The notes: generated by a model from the sequence alone, not told the origin. Positions 19,059 to 31,428 are shown, counted from the first letter of the stretch. The stretch: 64,000 nt of DNA from Shinella granuli (GCF_004341885.1 NZ_SLVX01000001.1:186001-250000), one strand, 5' to 3'. Program-made: numbers and translations.

Positions 19059-21047
19059 ATGCGCTTTTCCAATGCCTTCCTAGACGAGATCCGCGACCGC
19101 GTCTCCATTTCGGAGGTGATCGGCAAACGCGTGACCTGGGATCGACGCAAGACCAATGTGTCGCGCGGCGACTACTGGGCCTGCTGCCCGTTCCATGGCG
19201 AAAAGTCGCCGAGCTTCCACTGCGAGGACCGCAAGGGCCGCTACCATTGTTTCGGCTGCGGCGTCTCCGGCGACCATTTCCGCTTCCTCACCGATCTCGA
19301 CGGCCTGTCCTTCCCGGAGGCCGTGCAGCAGATCGCCGACATGGCGGGCGTCGCCATGCCGCAGCCCGACCGCGAGGCCGAGCAGCGCGAGAAGGAGCGC
19401 ACCGGCCTCGTCGAGGTCATGGAGATGGCCACCCGCTTCTTCGAGGACCAGCTCCAGACGCCGGCCGGCGCGAAGGCGCGCGCCTACCTGCGCGACCGCG
19501 GCCTGACGGGGCGCACCATCGAGACCTTCCGGCTCGGCTACGCGCCGGAAAGCCGCAATGCGCTGAAGGAGTTCCTCGCCGGCAAGGGCGTGCCGAAGGA
19601 GGCGATCGAGGCTTGCGGCCTCGTCGTGCACGGGCCGGACATCCCGGTCTCCTACGACCGCTTCCGCGACCGCATCATGTTCCCGATCCTCTCGGTGCGC
19701 GAGAAGGTCATCGCCTTCGGCGGGCGCGCCATGTCGCCGGATGCGCCGGCGAAATACCTCAATTCCAACGAGACCGAGCTCTTCCACAAGGGCAACGTGC
19801 TCTACAACCACGCCCGGGCCCGCAAGGCCGCGCAGGGCGCGAGCCGCGCCGGGCAGGACGAGAAGACCTCCGGCACTGTCATCGCTGTCGAAGGCTATAT
19901 GGACGTGATCGCGCTCCACCAGGCCGGCATCGAGAATGCCGTGGCGCCGCTCGGCACGGCGCTCACGGAAAACCAGCTCGACCTGTTGTGGAAGATGACC
20001 CCGGAGCCGGTGCTGTGCTTCGATGGCGACGGGGCGGGCATTCGCGCGGCGAACCGCGCCGCCGACCTGGCGCTGCCCTTCATCAAGCCGGAGCGCACCG
20101 TGCGCTTCGCGCTGCTGCCCGACGGCAAGGACCCGGACGATCTCGTGCGCCACGAGGGCCGCGCGCCCTTCGACAAGGTGATGGCAGGCGCCCGGCCGCT
20201 CGCCGAGATGATCTGGAACCGCGAGGTGCAGGGTGTGAGTTTCGAGACGCCGGAAAGCCGGGCGGCACTCGAGGCGCGCCTGCGCCAGGTCACCGGCGTG
20301 ATCGCCGACGAGGATGTGCGCCGCCACTACCAGCAGAACATGCGCGACCGGCTGAACGCCTTCTTCCGCCCCGCGCAGCGGCAGGGCGGCGGCGGCTTTT
20401 CCGGCAATCGCCAGGGAAGGGACGGCGGGCGCGGCGCGCCGCAGGGCACGCCCGTCTCTTCGGGCATTTCCGACCGGCTGGCGCGCTCGGCGCTGGTGCG
20501 CGGCGCGCAGGAGCTGCCGGCCCTGCGCGAAAGCGTGCTGGCGCTCACCGTCGTCAACCATCCCGGCCTGCTCTTCAGCGATTATGACGAGATCGCCATC
20601 ATCGAATACGAGAACCGCGACCTGCAGCGGCTCTGGTCGGCGCTGCTCGGCATCGCCGGCTCCGTCGGCGCCCGGCTGGAGCGCGACCGGCTGGTCGAGG
20701 AACTGGAGGCGGCCGGCTTCGACACGCTGCTGCGCGGGCTCGACCAGCAGATCCGCAACTCGCGCCTGTGGACCGCGACGGCGGAGGCCGCGCCCGAGGA
20801 TGCCCGCGAGGGCTTCCTCCAGGCACTCGCCCTGCACAAGCGCACCCGCGCCCTGCTCTGGCAGCGCCGCGAACTGGAGCGCGAGCTTGCCGTGGCGACC
20901 GAGGAAGGCGACGGCGAACGGGTTCCCCAGATCCTGCGCGCGCTGCAGGAGGTGCAGATGGAGACCGTGCGCCTGGAGAACCAGGAGGCCATCATCGAGG
21001 GCTTCGGCGTGCTCTCCGGCCGCGTGAAGGGGCCGGCAGGCAAGTAG
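19059..21047 (+). CDS. dnaG: DNA primase
   Basis: 662 residues; synthesises RNA primers for replication with DnaB. N-terminal zinc ribbon ligands are in CCPFHGEKSPSF and YHCFGCGVSGDHF (about residues 40-67). The catalytic core shows the RNAP basic motif region YAPESRNALKEFL and the TOPRIM domain with VIAVEGYMDVIALHQAGI and CFDGDGAGIRAANR (the metal-binding DxD). The C-terminal helicase-interaction domain is present to VKGPAGK. ATG 19059 (MRFSNAFLDEIRDRVSISEV) matches family starts and follows GAGGG. rpoD, usually close by, is 8.3 kb downstream on the same strand. Confidence 0.97.
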   Translation: MRFSNAFLDEIRDRVSISEVIGKRVTWDRRKTNVSRGDYWACCPFHGEKSPSFHCEDRKGRYHCFGCGVSGDHFRFLTDLDGLSFPEAVQQIADMAGVAMPQPDREAEQREKERTGLVEVMEMATRFFEDQLQTPAGAKARAYLRDRGLTGRTIETFRLGYAPESRNALKEFLAGKGVPKEAIEACGLVVHGPDIPVSYDRFRDRIMFPILSVREKVIAFGGRAMSPDAPAKYLNSNETELFHKGNVLYNHARARKAAQGASRAGQDEKTSGTVIAVEGYMDVIALHQAGIENAVAPLGTALTENQLDLLWKMTPEPVLCFDGDGAGIRAANRAADLALPFIKPERTVRFALLPDGKDPDDLVRHEGRAPFDKVMAGARPLAEMIWNREVQGVSFETPESRAALEARLRQVTGVIADEDVRRHYQQNMRDRLNAFFRPAQRQGGGGFSGNRQGRDGGRGAPQGTPVSSGISDRLARSALVRGAQELPALRESVLALTVVNHPGLLFSDYDEIAIIEYENRDLQRLWSALLGIAGSVGARLERDRLVEELEAAGFDTLLRGLDQQIRNSRLWTATAEAAPEDAREGFLQALALHKRTRALLWQRRELERELAVATEEGDGERVPQILRALQEVQMETVRLENQEAIIEGFGVLSGRVKGPAGK

Positions 21048-21062
21048 CCGCCGCCCCGGTCC

Positions 21063-21446
21063 TCATTCGTCGAAGACGATGGCGAGCTTGTTGCCGACCG
21101 GGTCGCGGACATAGGCGGAATACCAGTTGGGGCCGTAGTGCGGGCGCGGGCCGGGGGCGCCTTCGTCCGTTCCGCCATGGGCGAGGGCGGCCGCATGGAA
21201 GGCCTCCACCTCGTCATGCGAAGCGGCGGGAAAGCCGATCATGGTGCCGTTGCCGGGGCTTGCCGGCGCGCCGTCGAAGGGCGTGCACAGCCAGAGGATG
21301 AAGCCGTCGGGACCGCCGCCTCTGGTGTAGCCGCGCAATCCCGGATAATCCGCCCGCACGGCCCAGCCGATCGTCGCGAGGACGGCGTCGTAAAAGGGCG
21401 TGGTGGCCGCGGCGTCCGATGTGCCGAGGGTTGCATAGACATCCAT
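21063..21446 (-). CDS. VOC/glyoxalase-fold family protein
   Basis: 127 residues with two beta-alpha-beta-beta-beta modules: [20 protein letters not shown] at the start and [19 protein letters not shown] at the end, the latter carrying the typical D-P-x-GN-K and terminal metal-ligand Glu region. The family covers glyoxalases, dioxygenases and antibiotic-binding proteins; the catalytic type cannot be assigned. ATG 21446 has GGGAGAA upstream; ATG 21461 and longer forms are less likely. Divergent from recQ. Confidence 0.85.
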   Translation of the reverse strand: MDVYATLGTSDAAATTPFYDAVLATIGWAVRADYPGLRGYTRGGGPDGFILWLCTPFDGAPASPGNGTMIGFPAASHDEVEAFHAAALAHGGTDEGAPGPRPHYGPNWYSAYVRDPVGNKLAIVFDE

Positions 21447-21588
21447 CCCTGCTTCTCCCATGTCGATTTTTTGCAACCCTATCTTGAAATCGGAACAAAT
21501 CAAGAACATTATTGAGCGGTGGACGTCGGCGCGCGGGCGGTTGCCGAACCTTGCCCGCTTGGTCAGAATGGGGGGAACGAAAGTGCAC

Positions 21589-23454
21589 ATGATGATCGAA
21601 GCCCGACCTTCCACCCCCCTTGCCGCCCTGTTCGATGCGCCGACGGACGATCCGCTCGATGTGCTCAAGCGCGTCTACGGCTATGACGCCTTCCGCGGCA
21701 AGCAGCAGGCGGTGGTCGAGCATGTGGTCGGCGGCGGCGATGCCGTCGTGCTGTTCCCGACCGGTGCCGGCAAGTCGCTCTGCTTCCAGATCCCGGCGCT
21801 CTGCCGCGCGGGCGTCGGCATCGTCATCTCGCCGCTGATCGCGCTGATGCGCGACCAGGTGGAGGCACTGAAGCAGCTCGGCGTCAGGGCCGCCGCGCTG
21901 AATTCCTCCCTGACGCGCGACGAATTCTTCGCCGTGCGCGATGCGATGCGCGCGGGCGAGCTCGACCTTCTCTACGTCACACCCGAGCGCATCGTCACGG
22001 AGGGCTTTGCCGAGCTCGTCGCCGATGCGCGCATCGCGCTCTTCGCCATCGACGAGGCGCATTGCGTCTCGCAATGGGGCCACGATTTCCGGCCGGAATA
22101 CCGAACGCTCGGCGTTCTCGGCGAGCGCTATCCCGGCGTGCCGCGCATCGCGCTGACGGCGACCGCCGATCCGCATACCCGCGGCGACATCATCGAGCGG
22201 CTCGGCCTCCAGGAGGCGGCGGTCTTCACCACCAGCTTCGACCGGCCGAACATTTCCTACGAGATCGCCGAGCGCGACCAGGCGCGCCAGCAATTGCTGC
22301 GCTTCCTCTCGCGCCACCAGGGCGAGAGCGGCATCGTCTACTGCCTGTCGCGCGCCAAGGTGGAGGACACGGCCGACTGGCTGAACGCGCAGGGCGTTCG
22401 CGCGCTGCCCTATCATGCCGGCTTCGACCGCGCGGTGCGCGACGCCAACCAGGATGCCTTCCTGAAGGAGGAGAACCTCTGCCTCGTCGCGACGGTCGCC
22501 TTCGGCATGGGCATCGACAAGCCGGATGTGCGCTATGTCGCCCATCTCGACCTGCCAGGCTCGGTGGAGGCCTATTACCAGGAGACGGGGCGTGCCGGGC
22601 GCGACGGCCTGCCCTCCGAGGCCTGGATGGCCTATGGCATGGCCGACGTCGTGCAGCGCCGCAAGATGATCGACGAGGGCGGGGCGGCCGAGGAGATCAA
22701 GCGCATCGAGCGCGCCAAGCTGACGGCGCTGCTCGCCATCTGCGAGACGGCCGGCTGCCGGCGCAAGGCGATCCTGGCGCATTTCGGCGAAGGCCATTCC
22801 GGCCATTGCGGCAATTGCGATACCTGCCGCAACCCGGTCGAGACCTGGGACGGCACGGAGGCGGCGATCAAGGCGCTCGCCGCCGTCTACCGTACCGGCG
22901 AGCGCTTCGGCGCCGCCCATGTCATCGACGTGCTGGTGGGCGCGGTCAACGAGAAGACCGAGCGCTTCGGCCATACCTCCATGCCGGTCTTCGGCGTGGG
23001 CAAGGACATTGCCGGGCGCGTCTGGCAGTCGATCTTCCGGCAGCTCCTGGCGGCCGGCCTCATCAGCGTCGACCACGCCGCCTATGGCGCGCTGAAGCTG
23101 GAGCCCGAGGCGCGCGCCGTCTTCCGCCACGAGCGGCAGGTGCTGCTCCGCAAGGACCGCCCGCCGACGGGGCGCAAGGGCAAGGCCGGCGGCTCGCCCG
23201 CCGCCCGCGAACGCTCGAACCTTGCCGGTTCCGATCGCGAACTTTTCGAGCTGCTGCGCGCCGAGCGGCTGTCCATCGCCAAGGATCTCGACGTGCCGCC
23301 CTATGTCGTCTTCCCGGACACGACGCTGATCGCGCTTGCCAAGGAGCGCCCGCGCGACCGGGAGGAGCTGCTCGACATTCCCGGCATCGGCGTTTCCAAG
23401 CGCGACCGGTTCGGCGATGCCTTCCTTGCCGTCATCGACGAATTCAGCGGCTGA
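21589..23454 (+). CDS. recQ: ATP-dependent DNA helicase RecQ
   Basis: 3'-5' superfamily 2 helicase of recombination repair, 621 residues. Motif [17 protein letters not shown], motif [19 protein letters not shown], motif [14 protein letters not shown] and motif [15 protein letters not shown] are intact. The RecQ-Ct zinc site is seen as the cysteines in [12 protein letters not shown] and CGNCDTC; a winged helix follows ([20 protein letters not shown]), and a C-terminal HRDC domain includes [15 protein letters not shown] and [11 protein letters not shown]. Start uncertain among GTG 21583, ATG 21589 and 21592; a GGGGGGAA purine tract precedes all three. Confidence 0.96.
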   Translation: MMIEARPSTPLAALFDAPTDDPLDVLKRVYGYDAFRGKQQAVVEHVVGGGDAVVLFPTGAGKSLCFQIPALCRAGVGIVISPLIALMRDQVEALKQLGVRAAALNSSLTRDEFFAVRDAMRAGELDLLYVTPERIVTEGFAELVADARIALFAIDEAHCVSQWGHDFRPEYRTLGVLGERYPGVPRIALTATADPHTRGDIIERLGLQEAAVFTTSFDRPNISYEIAERDQARQQLLRFLSRHQGESGIVYCLSRAKVEDTADWLNAQGVRALPYHAGFDRAVRDANQDAFLKEENLCLVATVAFGMGIDKPDVRYVAHLDLPGSVEAYYQETGRAGRDGLPSEAWMAYGMADVVQRRKMIDEGGAAEEIKRIERAKLTALLAICETAGCRRKAILAHFGEGHSGHCGNCDTCRNPVETWDGTEAAIKALAAVYRTGERFGAAHVIDVLVGAVNEKTERFGHTSMPVFGVGKDIAGRVWQSIFRQLLAAGLISVDHAAYGALKLEPEARAVFRHERQVLLRKDRPPTGRKGKAGGSPAARERSNLAGSDRELFELLRAERLSIAKDLDVPPYVVFPDTTLIALAKERPRDREELLDIPGIGVSKRDRFGDAFLAVIDEFSG

Positions 23455-23469
23455 TTTTTTGACGCCGCC

Positions 23470-23485
23470 GCCGGAACGTTCCGGC
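23470..23485. other. 16-bp perfect palindrome after recQ
   Basis: GCCGGAACGTTCCGGC, 15 bp after the recQ stop and 45 bp before the next start. It may be a weak terminator (no T-run follows on the plus strand) or a regulatory site for the downstream gene. Confidence 0.5.
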
Positions 23486-23529
23486 CCTCTTCGTCCTTGT
23501 GTGTGCGTTCAGGCAAGGAGGACGCTTCG

Positions 23530-24009
23530 ATGAAGGTTACGCAGCATCTCTGGTTCGAGAAGGACATGGAGGCCGCGATCGGCTTCTACACGTCGCTCAT
23601 TCCCGGTTCCTCGGTCCACTGGGTCTCGTCGCTTCCGGCCGAAACGCCGAGCGGCCCGCCGGGCAGCGTGAAGATCGCCAGCTTCACGCTCGGCGACCAG
23701 CGCTACATGGCGATCGAGGCCGGTCCGCTCGATCCGTTCAACCACAGCTTCTCCATCATGGTCGAATGCGAGACGCAGGGTGATCTCGACCGGCTGTGGG
23801 ACGCGCTGCGCGCCGGCGGCTCGGTGGAGCAGTGCGGCTGGCTGAGGGACCGCTGGGGCCTCTCCTGGCAGATCGCGCCGACGCGGCTCGGCGAATTGAT
23901 GAGCGACCCGGATCAGGCGAAGGTCAAGCGCGTCACCGAGGCGATGCTCCAGATGGTCAAGCTCGACATCGCGCCGCTGGAGGCGACCGCGGCGCGGCAA
24001 GCCGGATGA
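23530..24009 (+). CDS. PhnB-like VOC family protein
   Basis: 159 residues of the 3-demethylubiquinone-methyltransferase-like (PhnB) VOC branch: MKVTQHLWFEKDMEAAIGFY, then FTLGDQRYMAIEAGPLDPFN with FSIMVECETQGDLDRLWDAL, and WLRDRWGLSWQIAPTRLGEL. The Asp-Arg-WG-SWQI segment is the family's hallmark. ATG 23530 has AAGGAGG upstream. Biochemical function in this branch is generally unknown. Same strand as recQ, 75 bp downstream. Confidence 0.88.
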   Translation: MKVTQHLWFEKDMEAAIGFYTSLIPGSSVHWVSSLPAETPSGPPGSVKIASFTLGDQRYMAIEAGPLDPFNHSFSIMVECETQGDLDRLWDALRAGGSVEQCGWLRDRWGLSWQIAPTRLGELMSDPDQAKVKRVTEAMLQMVKLDIAPLEATAARQAG

Positions 24010-24025
24010 GGCGCAGGTCCAGCCG

Positions 24026-24796
24026 CTACATGCGGACGGTCATGCCGCCGTCGACCACCAGCACATGGCCGTTGACGAAGGACGCCGCGTCGCTGGCGAG
24101 GAACAGGGCGGCGCCGGCGATCTCGTCGGCGCGGGCCCAGCGCTGGACGGGGATGCGCTGGCGCACGAAGGGCATCAGGCCCTCGTCGGCGGCGAGCGCC
24201 GCGTTGGTTTCCGTCGCGAACCAGCCGGGGGCGATGGCGTTGCTGGTGATGCCGTGCGGGGCGTATTCGACGGCCATGCTGCGCATGAGGCCGGTGAGGC
24301 CGTGCTTGGCGGCGGGGTAGATGCCGTCGTTCGGCATGGCCACATGGCCGCCGATCGAGGTGACGGCGATCAGCCGCCCGTGGCCGTTGCGCTTCATCAG
24401 CGCGGCGGCGTCCCGCGAGAGGCTCGCGGCGGCGGAAAGGTCGGTGCGGATCAGCTCGTCGATGGCCGCGTCGTCCATCTCCGACAGCGGCCGGCGGTCC
24501 CGGGCGCCGACATTGTTGACGAGCACGTCGAGCCGGCCGTGGGCGTCCTCGATCCCGGCGAGCACGGCGCGCTGGGCGGCCCGGTCGGCGATGTCGAAGG
24601 CGGCGGCGGAGGCGCTGCCGCCGGCCGCCGCGATCCTCTCGACCGCCCCGTCGAGCGTCGCGGCCGTGCGGCCCGTCACCACCACATGGGCGCCGGCCTC
24701 GGCCAGCGCCTTGGCGATCTCGAAGCCGAGGCCGCGGCCGCCGCCGGTGACGAGCGCCACGCGGCCCTTCTGGGAGAATCTTTCCAGTATCGTCAT
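24026..24796 (-). CDS. Short-chain dehydrogenase/reductase (gluconate 5-dehydrogenase-like)
   Basis: 256-residue classical SDR. Cofactor motif TGGGRGLG (about residues 15-22), NNVG (about 91), the catalytic Ser in VTSIGGHV and YxxxK in YPAAKHG. The C terminus ASFVNGHVLVVDGGMTVRM is typical. The TGGGRGLGFEIAKALAEAGA start and overall spacing resemble IdnO/gluconate 5-dehydrogenases, but substrate specificity cannot be assigned. ATG 24796 has AAGGATG upstream; an in-frame extension to 24847 is disfavoured. Convergent with the PhnB-like gene (16 bp apart). Confidence 0.9.
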   Translation of the reverse strand: MTILERFSQKGRVALVTGGGRGLGFEIAKALAEAGAHVVVTGRTAATLDGAVERIAAAGGSASAAAFDIADRAAQRAVLAGIEDAHGRLDVLVNNVGARDRRPLSEMDDAAIDELIRTDLSAAASLSRDAAALMKRNGHGRLIAVTSIGGHVAMPNDGIYPAAKHGLTGLMRSMAVEYAPHGITSNAIAPGWFATETNAALAADEGLMPFVRQRIPVQRWARADEIAGAALFLASDAASFVNGHVLVVDGGMTVRM

Positions 24797-24919
24797 GGCC
24801 ACATCCTTTCGCGCCGCCACCGGACAGGGGCAGGGCGTCGCTGTCAACCCTGCGGGCGGCGGGTTGCGGCTTTGTCCTTGGGCAAAAAGCGGCTATCAGC
24901 GGCGCGAGAGGATTTTGCC

Positions 24920-25648
24920 ATGGCCCAGAACATCTACGACCAGCCCGCCTTCTTCGAGGGCTATTCCAATCTCCCCCGTTCGGTGCACGGCCTTGCGGGC
25001 GCGGCGGAGTGGGAGGCGGTGCGCGCGCTGCTGCCGGAGCTTGCGGGCAAGCGCATCGTCGATCTCGGCTGCGGTTTCGGCTGGTTCGCGCGCCATGCGG
25101 CGGAGGCGGGGGCGGAAAGCGTGCTCGGCCTCGACCTGTCGGAAAACATGATCGCCCGCGCCCGGGCGGAGACCGCGTCTCCCGCCGTCCGCTACGAGAT
25201 CGCCGATCTCGACCGGCTGGACCTGCCGGCCGGGGCCTTCGATTTCGCCTACAGCTCGCTCGCCTTCCACTATATCGCGGATTTCGGCCGGCTGGTGCGC
25301 ACCGTCCACGCCGCGCTGGTGCCGGGTTCCTCCTTCGTCTTCACCATCGAGCATCCGCTCTACATGGCGCCGTCCCGGCCGGATTGGGTGGAGGTGGACG
25401 GCCGGACGGTCTGGCCGGTCGACGGTTACCTCGTCGAAGGCCCGCGCACGACGGACTGGCTCGCCAAGGGCGTCGTCAAGCACCACCGCACGCTCGGCAC
25501 GACCCTCAACGCCTTGATCGCCGCCGGCTTTTCCATCCGCCATGTCGAGGAATGGCGGCCGAGCGAGGCGCAGCTTGCGGCGCATCCGGAATGGCAGGTG
25601 GAGCTCAACCGGCCGATGTTCCTGCTGATCGCCTGCGAACGATCCTGA
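24920..25648 (+). CDS. Class I SAM-dependent methyltransferase
   Basis: 242 residues. SAM-binding motif I is VDLGCGFGWFARHAAEAGAE (about 47-66), acidic post-I LGLDLSENMI, and motif II/III region FDFAYSSLAFHYIADFGRLV. The rest, with HPLYMAPSRPDWVEVDGRTV and the HVEEWRPSE tail, matches a UbiE-like family of unknown small-molecule methyltransferases. ATG 24920 is the only start that keeps the motif spacing; a longer frame from 24065 lies antisense to the SDR gene. Divergent from that SDR by 123 bp. Confidence 0.88.
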   Translation: MAQNIYDQPAFFEGYSNLPRSVHGLAGAAEWEAVRALLPELAGKRIVDLGCGFGWFARHAAEAGAESVLGLDLSENMIARARAETASPAVRYEIADLDRLDLPAGAFDFAYSSLAFHYIADFGRLVRTVHAALVPGSSFVFTIEHPLYMAPSRPDWVEVDGRTVWPVDGYLVEGPRTTDWLAKGVVKHHRTLGTTLNALIAAGFSIRHVEEWRPSEAQLAAHPEWQVELNRPMFLLIACERS

Positions 25649-25777
25649 AACGGCGAAAAGAGCGGTCAAAACCCTTTACGTCGCCTGCCGCTGCGCTAGA
25701 ACTATCGCAGTGGAGCAATTCGCCGGCACCATGATCAAAACGACAAGCCGGCGTTTACCGGAAGGGGAGCCGTGCCC

Positions 25778-26233
25778 ATGAAAAGACTGAACCTGCCGGT
25801 CGACGGCGCCTGCCGCTGCGGGCGCGTGAAAATCCGCATCAGCGCGCCGCCGATGCTGACCATGGCCTGCCATTGCACCGGCTGCCAGCGCATGTCGGGC
25901 AGTGCCTATTCGCTGAGCGCGGCGATTCCGGCCGAAGGGTTTGCTGTCGTCGAAGGCACACCCGTCGTCGCCGGGGCGACTGCCGAGGCCGGCCATCATT
26001 TCTGCCCGGATTGCATGACCTGGATGTTCACCCGGCCCGCCGGCTTCGATTTCTTCGTCAATGTGCGGCCGACCATGCTGGACGAGACCGGCTGGTACAG
26101 CCCGTTCATCGAGACCTATACGAGCGAAAGGCTCGCCTGGGCGCAGACGCCGGCCGTGCACAGCTATGAAAAGTTCCCGCCGATGGAGGACTACGAGAAA
26201 CTGATCGGCGCCTATGCGGCGAGCGCGGCCTGA
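25778..26233 (+). CDS. GFA (glutathione-dependent formaldehyde-activating/CENP-V) family protein, copy 1
   Basis: 151 residues with the GFA zinc fold: [24 protein letters not shown] and [10 protein letters not shown] supply the cysteine ligands. The family includes S-(hydroxymethyl)glutathione synthase but most members have no shown activity. ATG 25778 has GGGGAG at a good distance; GTG 25772 is too close. It directly precedes kbl; a second, more divergent GFA gene follows tdh. Confidence 0.87.
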   Translation: MKRLNLPVDGACRCGRVKIRISAPPMLTMACHCTGCQRMSGSAYSLSAAIPAEGFAVVEGTPVVAGATAEAGHHFCPDCMTWMFTRPAGFDFFVNVRPTMLDETGWYSPFIETYTSERLAWAQTPAVHSYEKFPPMEDYEKLIGAYAASAA

Positions 26234-26279
26234 GCCGTCGCCTCCTAAACCTTTCCGTCATTTTCGTGAGTGCGTGCCC

Positions 26280-27467
26280 ATGACCTCCGCCTTCATCGCC
26301 CATCTCCAGTCCGAAATCGACGGTCTCAAATCCGCGGGCCTCTACAAGTCGGAGCGCGTGATCACCTCCAAACAGGCCGGCGAGATCGCCGTCGCCTCGG
26401 GCGAGCGCGTGCTGAACTTCTGCGCCAACAACTATCTCGGCCTCGCCGACAGCGAGGAGCTGGCCGAGGCCGGCAAGAAGGCGCTCGACCGCTACGGCTA
26501 CGGCATGGCCTCGGTGCGCTTCATCTGCGGCACGCAGGAGGAGCACAAGGAATTGGAAGCGCGCATCTCGTCCTTCCTCGGGCTGGAGGACACCATCCTC
26601 TATTCCTCCTGCTTCGACGCCAATGGCGGCCTCTTCGAGACCCTGCTTTCCGAGGAGGACGCGATCATCTCCGATGCGCTGAACCACGCCTCGATCATCG
26701 ACGGCGTGCGGCTCTCCAAGGCGAAGCGCTTCCGTTATGCCAACAACGACATGGCGAGCCTGGAGGAGGAGCTGAAGAAGGTGGAAGGCGCGCGCTTCAA
26801 GATGATCGCCACGGACGGCGTCTTCTCGATGGACGGCATCATCGCCAACCTCCGGGGCGTCTGCGACCTTGCGGAAAAATACGGCGCGATGGTCATGGTG
26901 GACGATAGCCACGCCGTCGGCTTCGTGGGAAAACATGGCCGCGGCTCGGCCGAGCATTGCGGCGTCGAGGGGCGGGTGGACATCATCACCGGCACGCTCG
27001 GCAAGGCGCTGGGCGGTGCTTCCGGCGGCTATACGTCCGGCCGGCGGGAGGTGGTGGAGTGGCTGCGCCAGCGCTCGCGGCCCTATCTCTTCTCCAACAC
27101 GCTGGCGCCGGTCATCGCGGCCGCCTCGCTCAAGGTGTTCGATCTTATCGACAATGGCGATGCGCTGCGCAAGCGCCTCTATGCCAATGCCGATCTCTTC
27201 CGCGCCGAGATGACGACGCTCGGTTTCACGCTTGCGGGCGAGGGGCATCCGATCATCCCGGTCATGCTGGGCGATGCGAGCCTTGCGCAGGAGATGGCCT
27301 CGCGCATGCTGGCGAAGGGCGTCTACGTCATCGGCTTTTCCTTCCCCGTCGTGCCGCGCGGCCAGGCGCGCATCCGCACCCAGATGTCGGCCGCCCATAG
27401 CGAGGCGGATGTTCGCAAGGCGATCGAGGTTTTCGCCGAGGTCGGGCGCGAACTGGGCGTCATTTGA
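26280..27467 (+). CDS. kbl: Glycine C-acetyltransferase (2-amino-3-ketobutyrate CoA ligase)
   Basis: 395-residue PLP enzyme that splits 2-amino-3-oxobutyrate with CoA into glycine and acetyl-CoA, the second step of threonine catabolism. Hallmarks: [20 protein letters not shown], the PLP-stacking region [29 protein letters not shown], and the Schiff-base Lys in [13 protein letters not shown] (about K242). Length is standard. ATG 26280 gives the usual [20 protein letters not shown] start. tdh follows 33 bp downstream, an operon seen in many bacteria. Confidence 0.96.
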   Translation: MTSAFIAHLQSEIDGLKSAGLYKSERVITSKQAGEIAVASGERVLNFCANNYLGLADSEELAEAGKKALDRYGYGMASVRFICGTQEEHKELEARISSFLGLEDTILYSSCFDANGGLFETLLSEEDAIISDALNHASIIDGVRLSKAKRFRYANNDMASLEEELKKVEGARFKMIATDGVFSMDGIIANLRGVCDLAEKYGAMVMVDDSHAVGFVGKHGRGSAEHCGVEGRVDIITGTLGKALGGASGGYTSGRREVVEWLRQRSRPYLFSNTLAPVIAAASLKVFDLIDNGDALRKRLYANADLFRAEMTTLGFTLAGEGHPIIPVMLGDASLAQEMASRMLAKGVYVIGFSFPVVPRGQARIRTQMSAAHSEADVRKAIEVFAEVGRELGVI

Positions 27468-27500
27468 ACTGCCATCTGAATCCCTTGCGGAGATTTCGTC

Positions 27501-28538
27501 ATGTCGAACATGATGCGTGCGCTGGTTAAAGCAAAACCTGAAGTCGGCCTCTGGATGGAGACCGTGCCGGTGCCGGAGGTCGGCCCCAACGACGTGCTGA
27601 TCCGGGTGAAGAAGTCGGCGATCTGCGGCACGGACGTGCATATCTGGAACTGGGACCATTGGGCCCAGAAGACGATCCCCGTGCCGATGGTCGTCGGCCA
27701 CGAATTCGTCGGCGAGATCGCCGAGGTGGGGTCCGCCGTCACCAAGTACCGTGTCGGCGAGCGGGTCTCGGGCGAGGGACACATCGTCTGCGGCAAGTGC
27801 CGCAACTGCCGCGCCGGCCGCGGGCATCTCTGCCACTATACCAAGGGCGTCGGCGTCAATCGGCCGGGCTCCTTCGGCGAGTTCGTCGCAATTCCCGAAT
27901 ACAATGTCGTGCCGATCCCCGACGATGTGCCGGACGAGGTGGCGGCGATCTTCGACCCGTTCGGCAATGCCGTGCACACGGCGCTGTCCTTCGATCTCGT
28001 CGGCGAGGACGTGCTCGTCACGGGCGCCGGGCCGATCGGCATCATGGGGGCGATGGTGGCCAAGCGCTCCGGCGCGCGGAAGGTCGTCATCACCGACATC
28101 AACCCCGTCCGCCTCGATCTCGCCCGCAAGGTCGGCATCGACTACGTCGTCGACGCCGCCAAAGAGGATCTCGCCGAGGTGATGAACGAGATCGGCATGA
28201 CCGAGGGTTTCGACGTCGGCCTTGAAATGTCTGGCGCGCCGCCGGCCTTCCGCTCGATGATCGACACGATGAACAATGGTGGCAAGATCGCCATCCTGGG
28301 CATCGCGCCCGATGGTTTCGGCATCGACTGGAACAAGGTGATCTTCAAGATGTTGACGCTGAAGGGCATCTACGGCCGGGAGATGTTCGAGACCTGGTAC
28401 AAGATGATCGCCTTCGTGCAGGGCGGGCTGGATCTGTCGCCGATCATCACCCACCGGATCGGGATCGACGATTTCCGCGACGGCTTCGAGGCGATGCGTT
28501 CGGGCAATTCCGGCAAGGTCGTCATGGACTGGCACTGA
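27501..28538 (+). CDS. tdh: L-threonine 3-dehydrogenase
   Basis: 345-residue zinc- and NAD-dependent dehydrogenase oxidising L-threonine to 2-amino-3-oxobutyrate, which Kbl then cleaves. Catalytic zinc Cys in [28 protein letters not shown], structural-zinc cysteines in [15 protein letters not shown], and the nucleotide motif [15 protein letters not shown]. The NWDHWAQ insert after the catalytic Cys is diagnostic for TDH over other medium-chain dehydrogenases. GGAG lies upstream of ATG 27501. Confidence 0.97.
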   Translation: MSNMMRALVKAKPEVGLWMETVPVPEVGPNDVLIRVKKSAICGTDVHIWNWDHWAQKTIPVPMVVGHEFVGEIAEVGSAVTKYRVGERVSGEGHIVCGKCRNCRAGRGHLCHYTKGVGVNRPGSFGEFVAIPEYNVVPIPDDVPDEVAAIFDPFGNAVHTALSFDLVGEDVLVTGAGPIGIMGAMVAKRSGARKVVITDINPVRLDLARKVGIDYVVDAAKEDLAEVMNEIGMTEGFDVGLEMSGAPPAFRSMIDTMNNGGKIAILGIAPDGFGIDWNKVIFKMLTLKGIYGREMFETWYKMIAFVQGGLDLSPIITHRIGIDDFRDGFEAMRSGNSGKVVMDWH

Positions 28539-28585
28539 GCCAGGGCGCGCAGGGGCGCGTCGGAACGGGAAGAGGAGGCCTGTCG

Positions 28586-28933
28586 ATGAAATACGAGGGA
28601 AGCTGTCATTGCGGCAATGTCGCCTTCAAGGTGGAGGGCGAATTCGATACGGGGCTCGACTGCAACTGTTCGATGTGCCGCCGTCGCGGTGCGCTGCTCG
28701 CCTTCGTGCCGCGCGAAAAATTCGTGCTGACGACGCCGCAGGAGAACGTTTCGACCTATATGTTCAACCGCCACGTCATCGAGCATCATTTCTGTGCCAA
28801 ATGCGGCATTGCGCCCTATGGCGAGGGAACCGATCCGAAAGGGAACAGGATGGCGGCGGTCAACCTGCGCTGCATTCCGGCCATCGATCTGGAGGCGCTG
28901 ACCATCACCAAGGTCGACGGCCGTTCGTTCTGA
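28586..28933 (+). CDS. GFA family protein, copy 2
   Basis: 115 residues, the compact form of the GFA/CENP-V zinc fold: SCHCGNVAFKVEG, CNCSMCRRRGALLAF and HHFCAKCGIAPYGEG carry the ligands, close to family consensus. RBS GAGGAGG upstream of ATG 28586. Lies 47 bp after tdh and may be co-transcribed with kbl-tdh. The two GFA proteins bracketing kbl-tdh differ enough that a recent duplication is unlikely. Confidence 0.9.
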   Translation: MKYEGSCHCGNVAFKVEGEFDTGLDCNCSMCRRRGALLAFVPREKFVLTTPQENVSTYMFNRHVIEHHFCAKCGIAPYGEGTDPKGNRMAAVNLRCIPAIDLEALTITKVDGRSF

Positions 28934-29353
28934 TCGTACCGCCTGCGAATCGGTTCGGGCAAGGCGCTGGTTTTCGAGGGATCGGGGGCCTTGTCTTTTA
29001 GGGAAAGGCTCCTACATGTGGGCTCTATCGCCCGGATCCGCCGACTTTCCTGTCCGCGAACCCGAATCGGAACCTTTTCCGGCTTTTTTGCCGGAAAAGC
29101 TTGACGTAACCGAAAATTCTGGGAATCACCATTGTTGGCTGAGAAGGAATGGGTACGGCGGATCGGGAAGTCATGTCAATTGTGTTGCTTCGGCAACATC
29201 ACCACACGCCCGAGGGCCGGGATGTGGTTAATCGGGATTTAATTGTCAATCCGTTAGGTCAGGGACGCTGATTCGCGCTAACGACGCCGGAAGGCGATCG
29301 GCGCGGAGCCCCTAACCGCTTGGAAACTGATGCTCAGGAAAGCGACGAAGTAA
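28934..29353 (+). promoter_or_regulatory. Long upstream region of rpoD
   Basis: 420 bp without a credible gene. It holds a perfect 10-bp inverted repeat CTTTTCCGGC / GCCGGAAAAG around a T6 loop (29074-29099), followed directly by CTTGACG (29100-29106), which resembles an alphaproteobacterial -35 box, although no convincing -10 follows at 17 bp. It is AT-richer than its surroundings. Multiple promoters for the housekeeping sigma gene are expected here. Confidence 0.55.
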
Positions 29354-31408
<2,055 letters not shown>

Positions 31409-31428
31409 GGCGACAGAGAGACAAAACG

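Noticed and set aside
26106-28535. 809-codon minus-strand frame
   Set aside because: Antisense shadow of kbl and tdh, both certain by motif.
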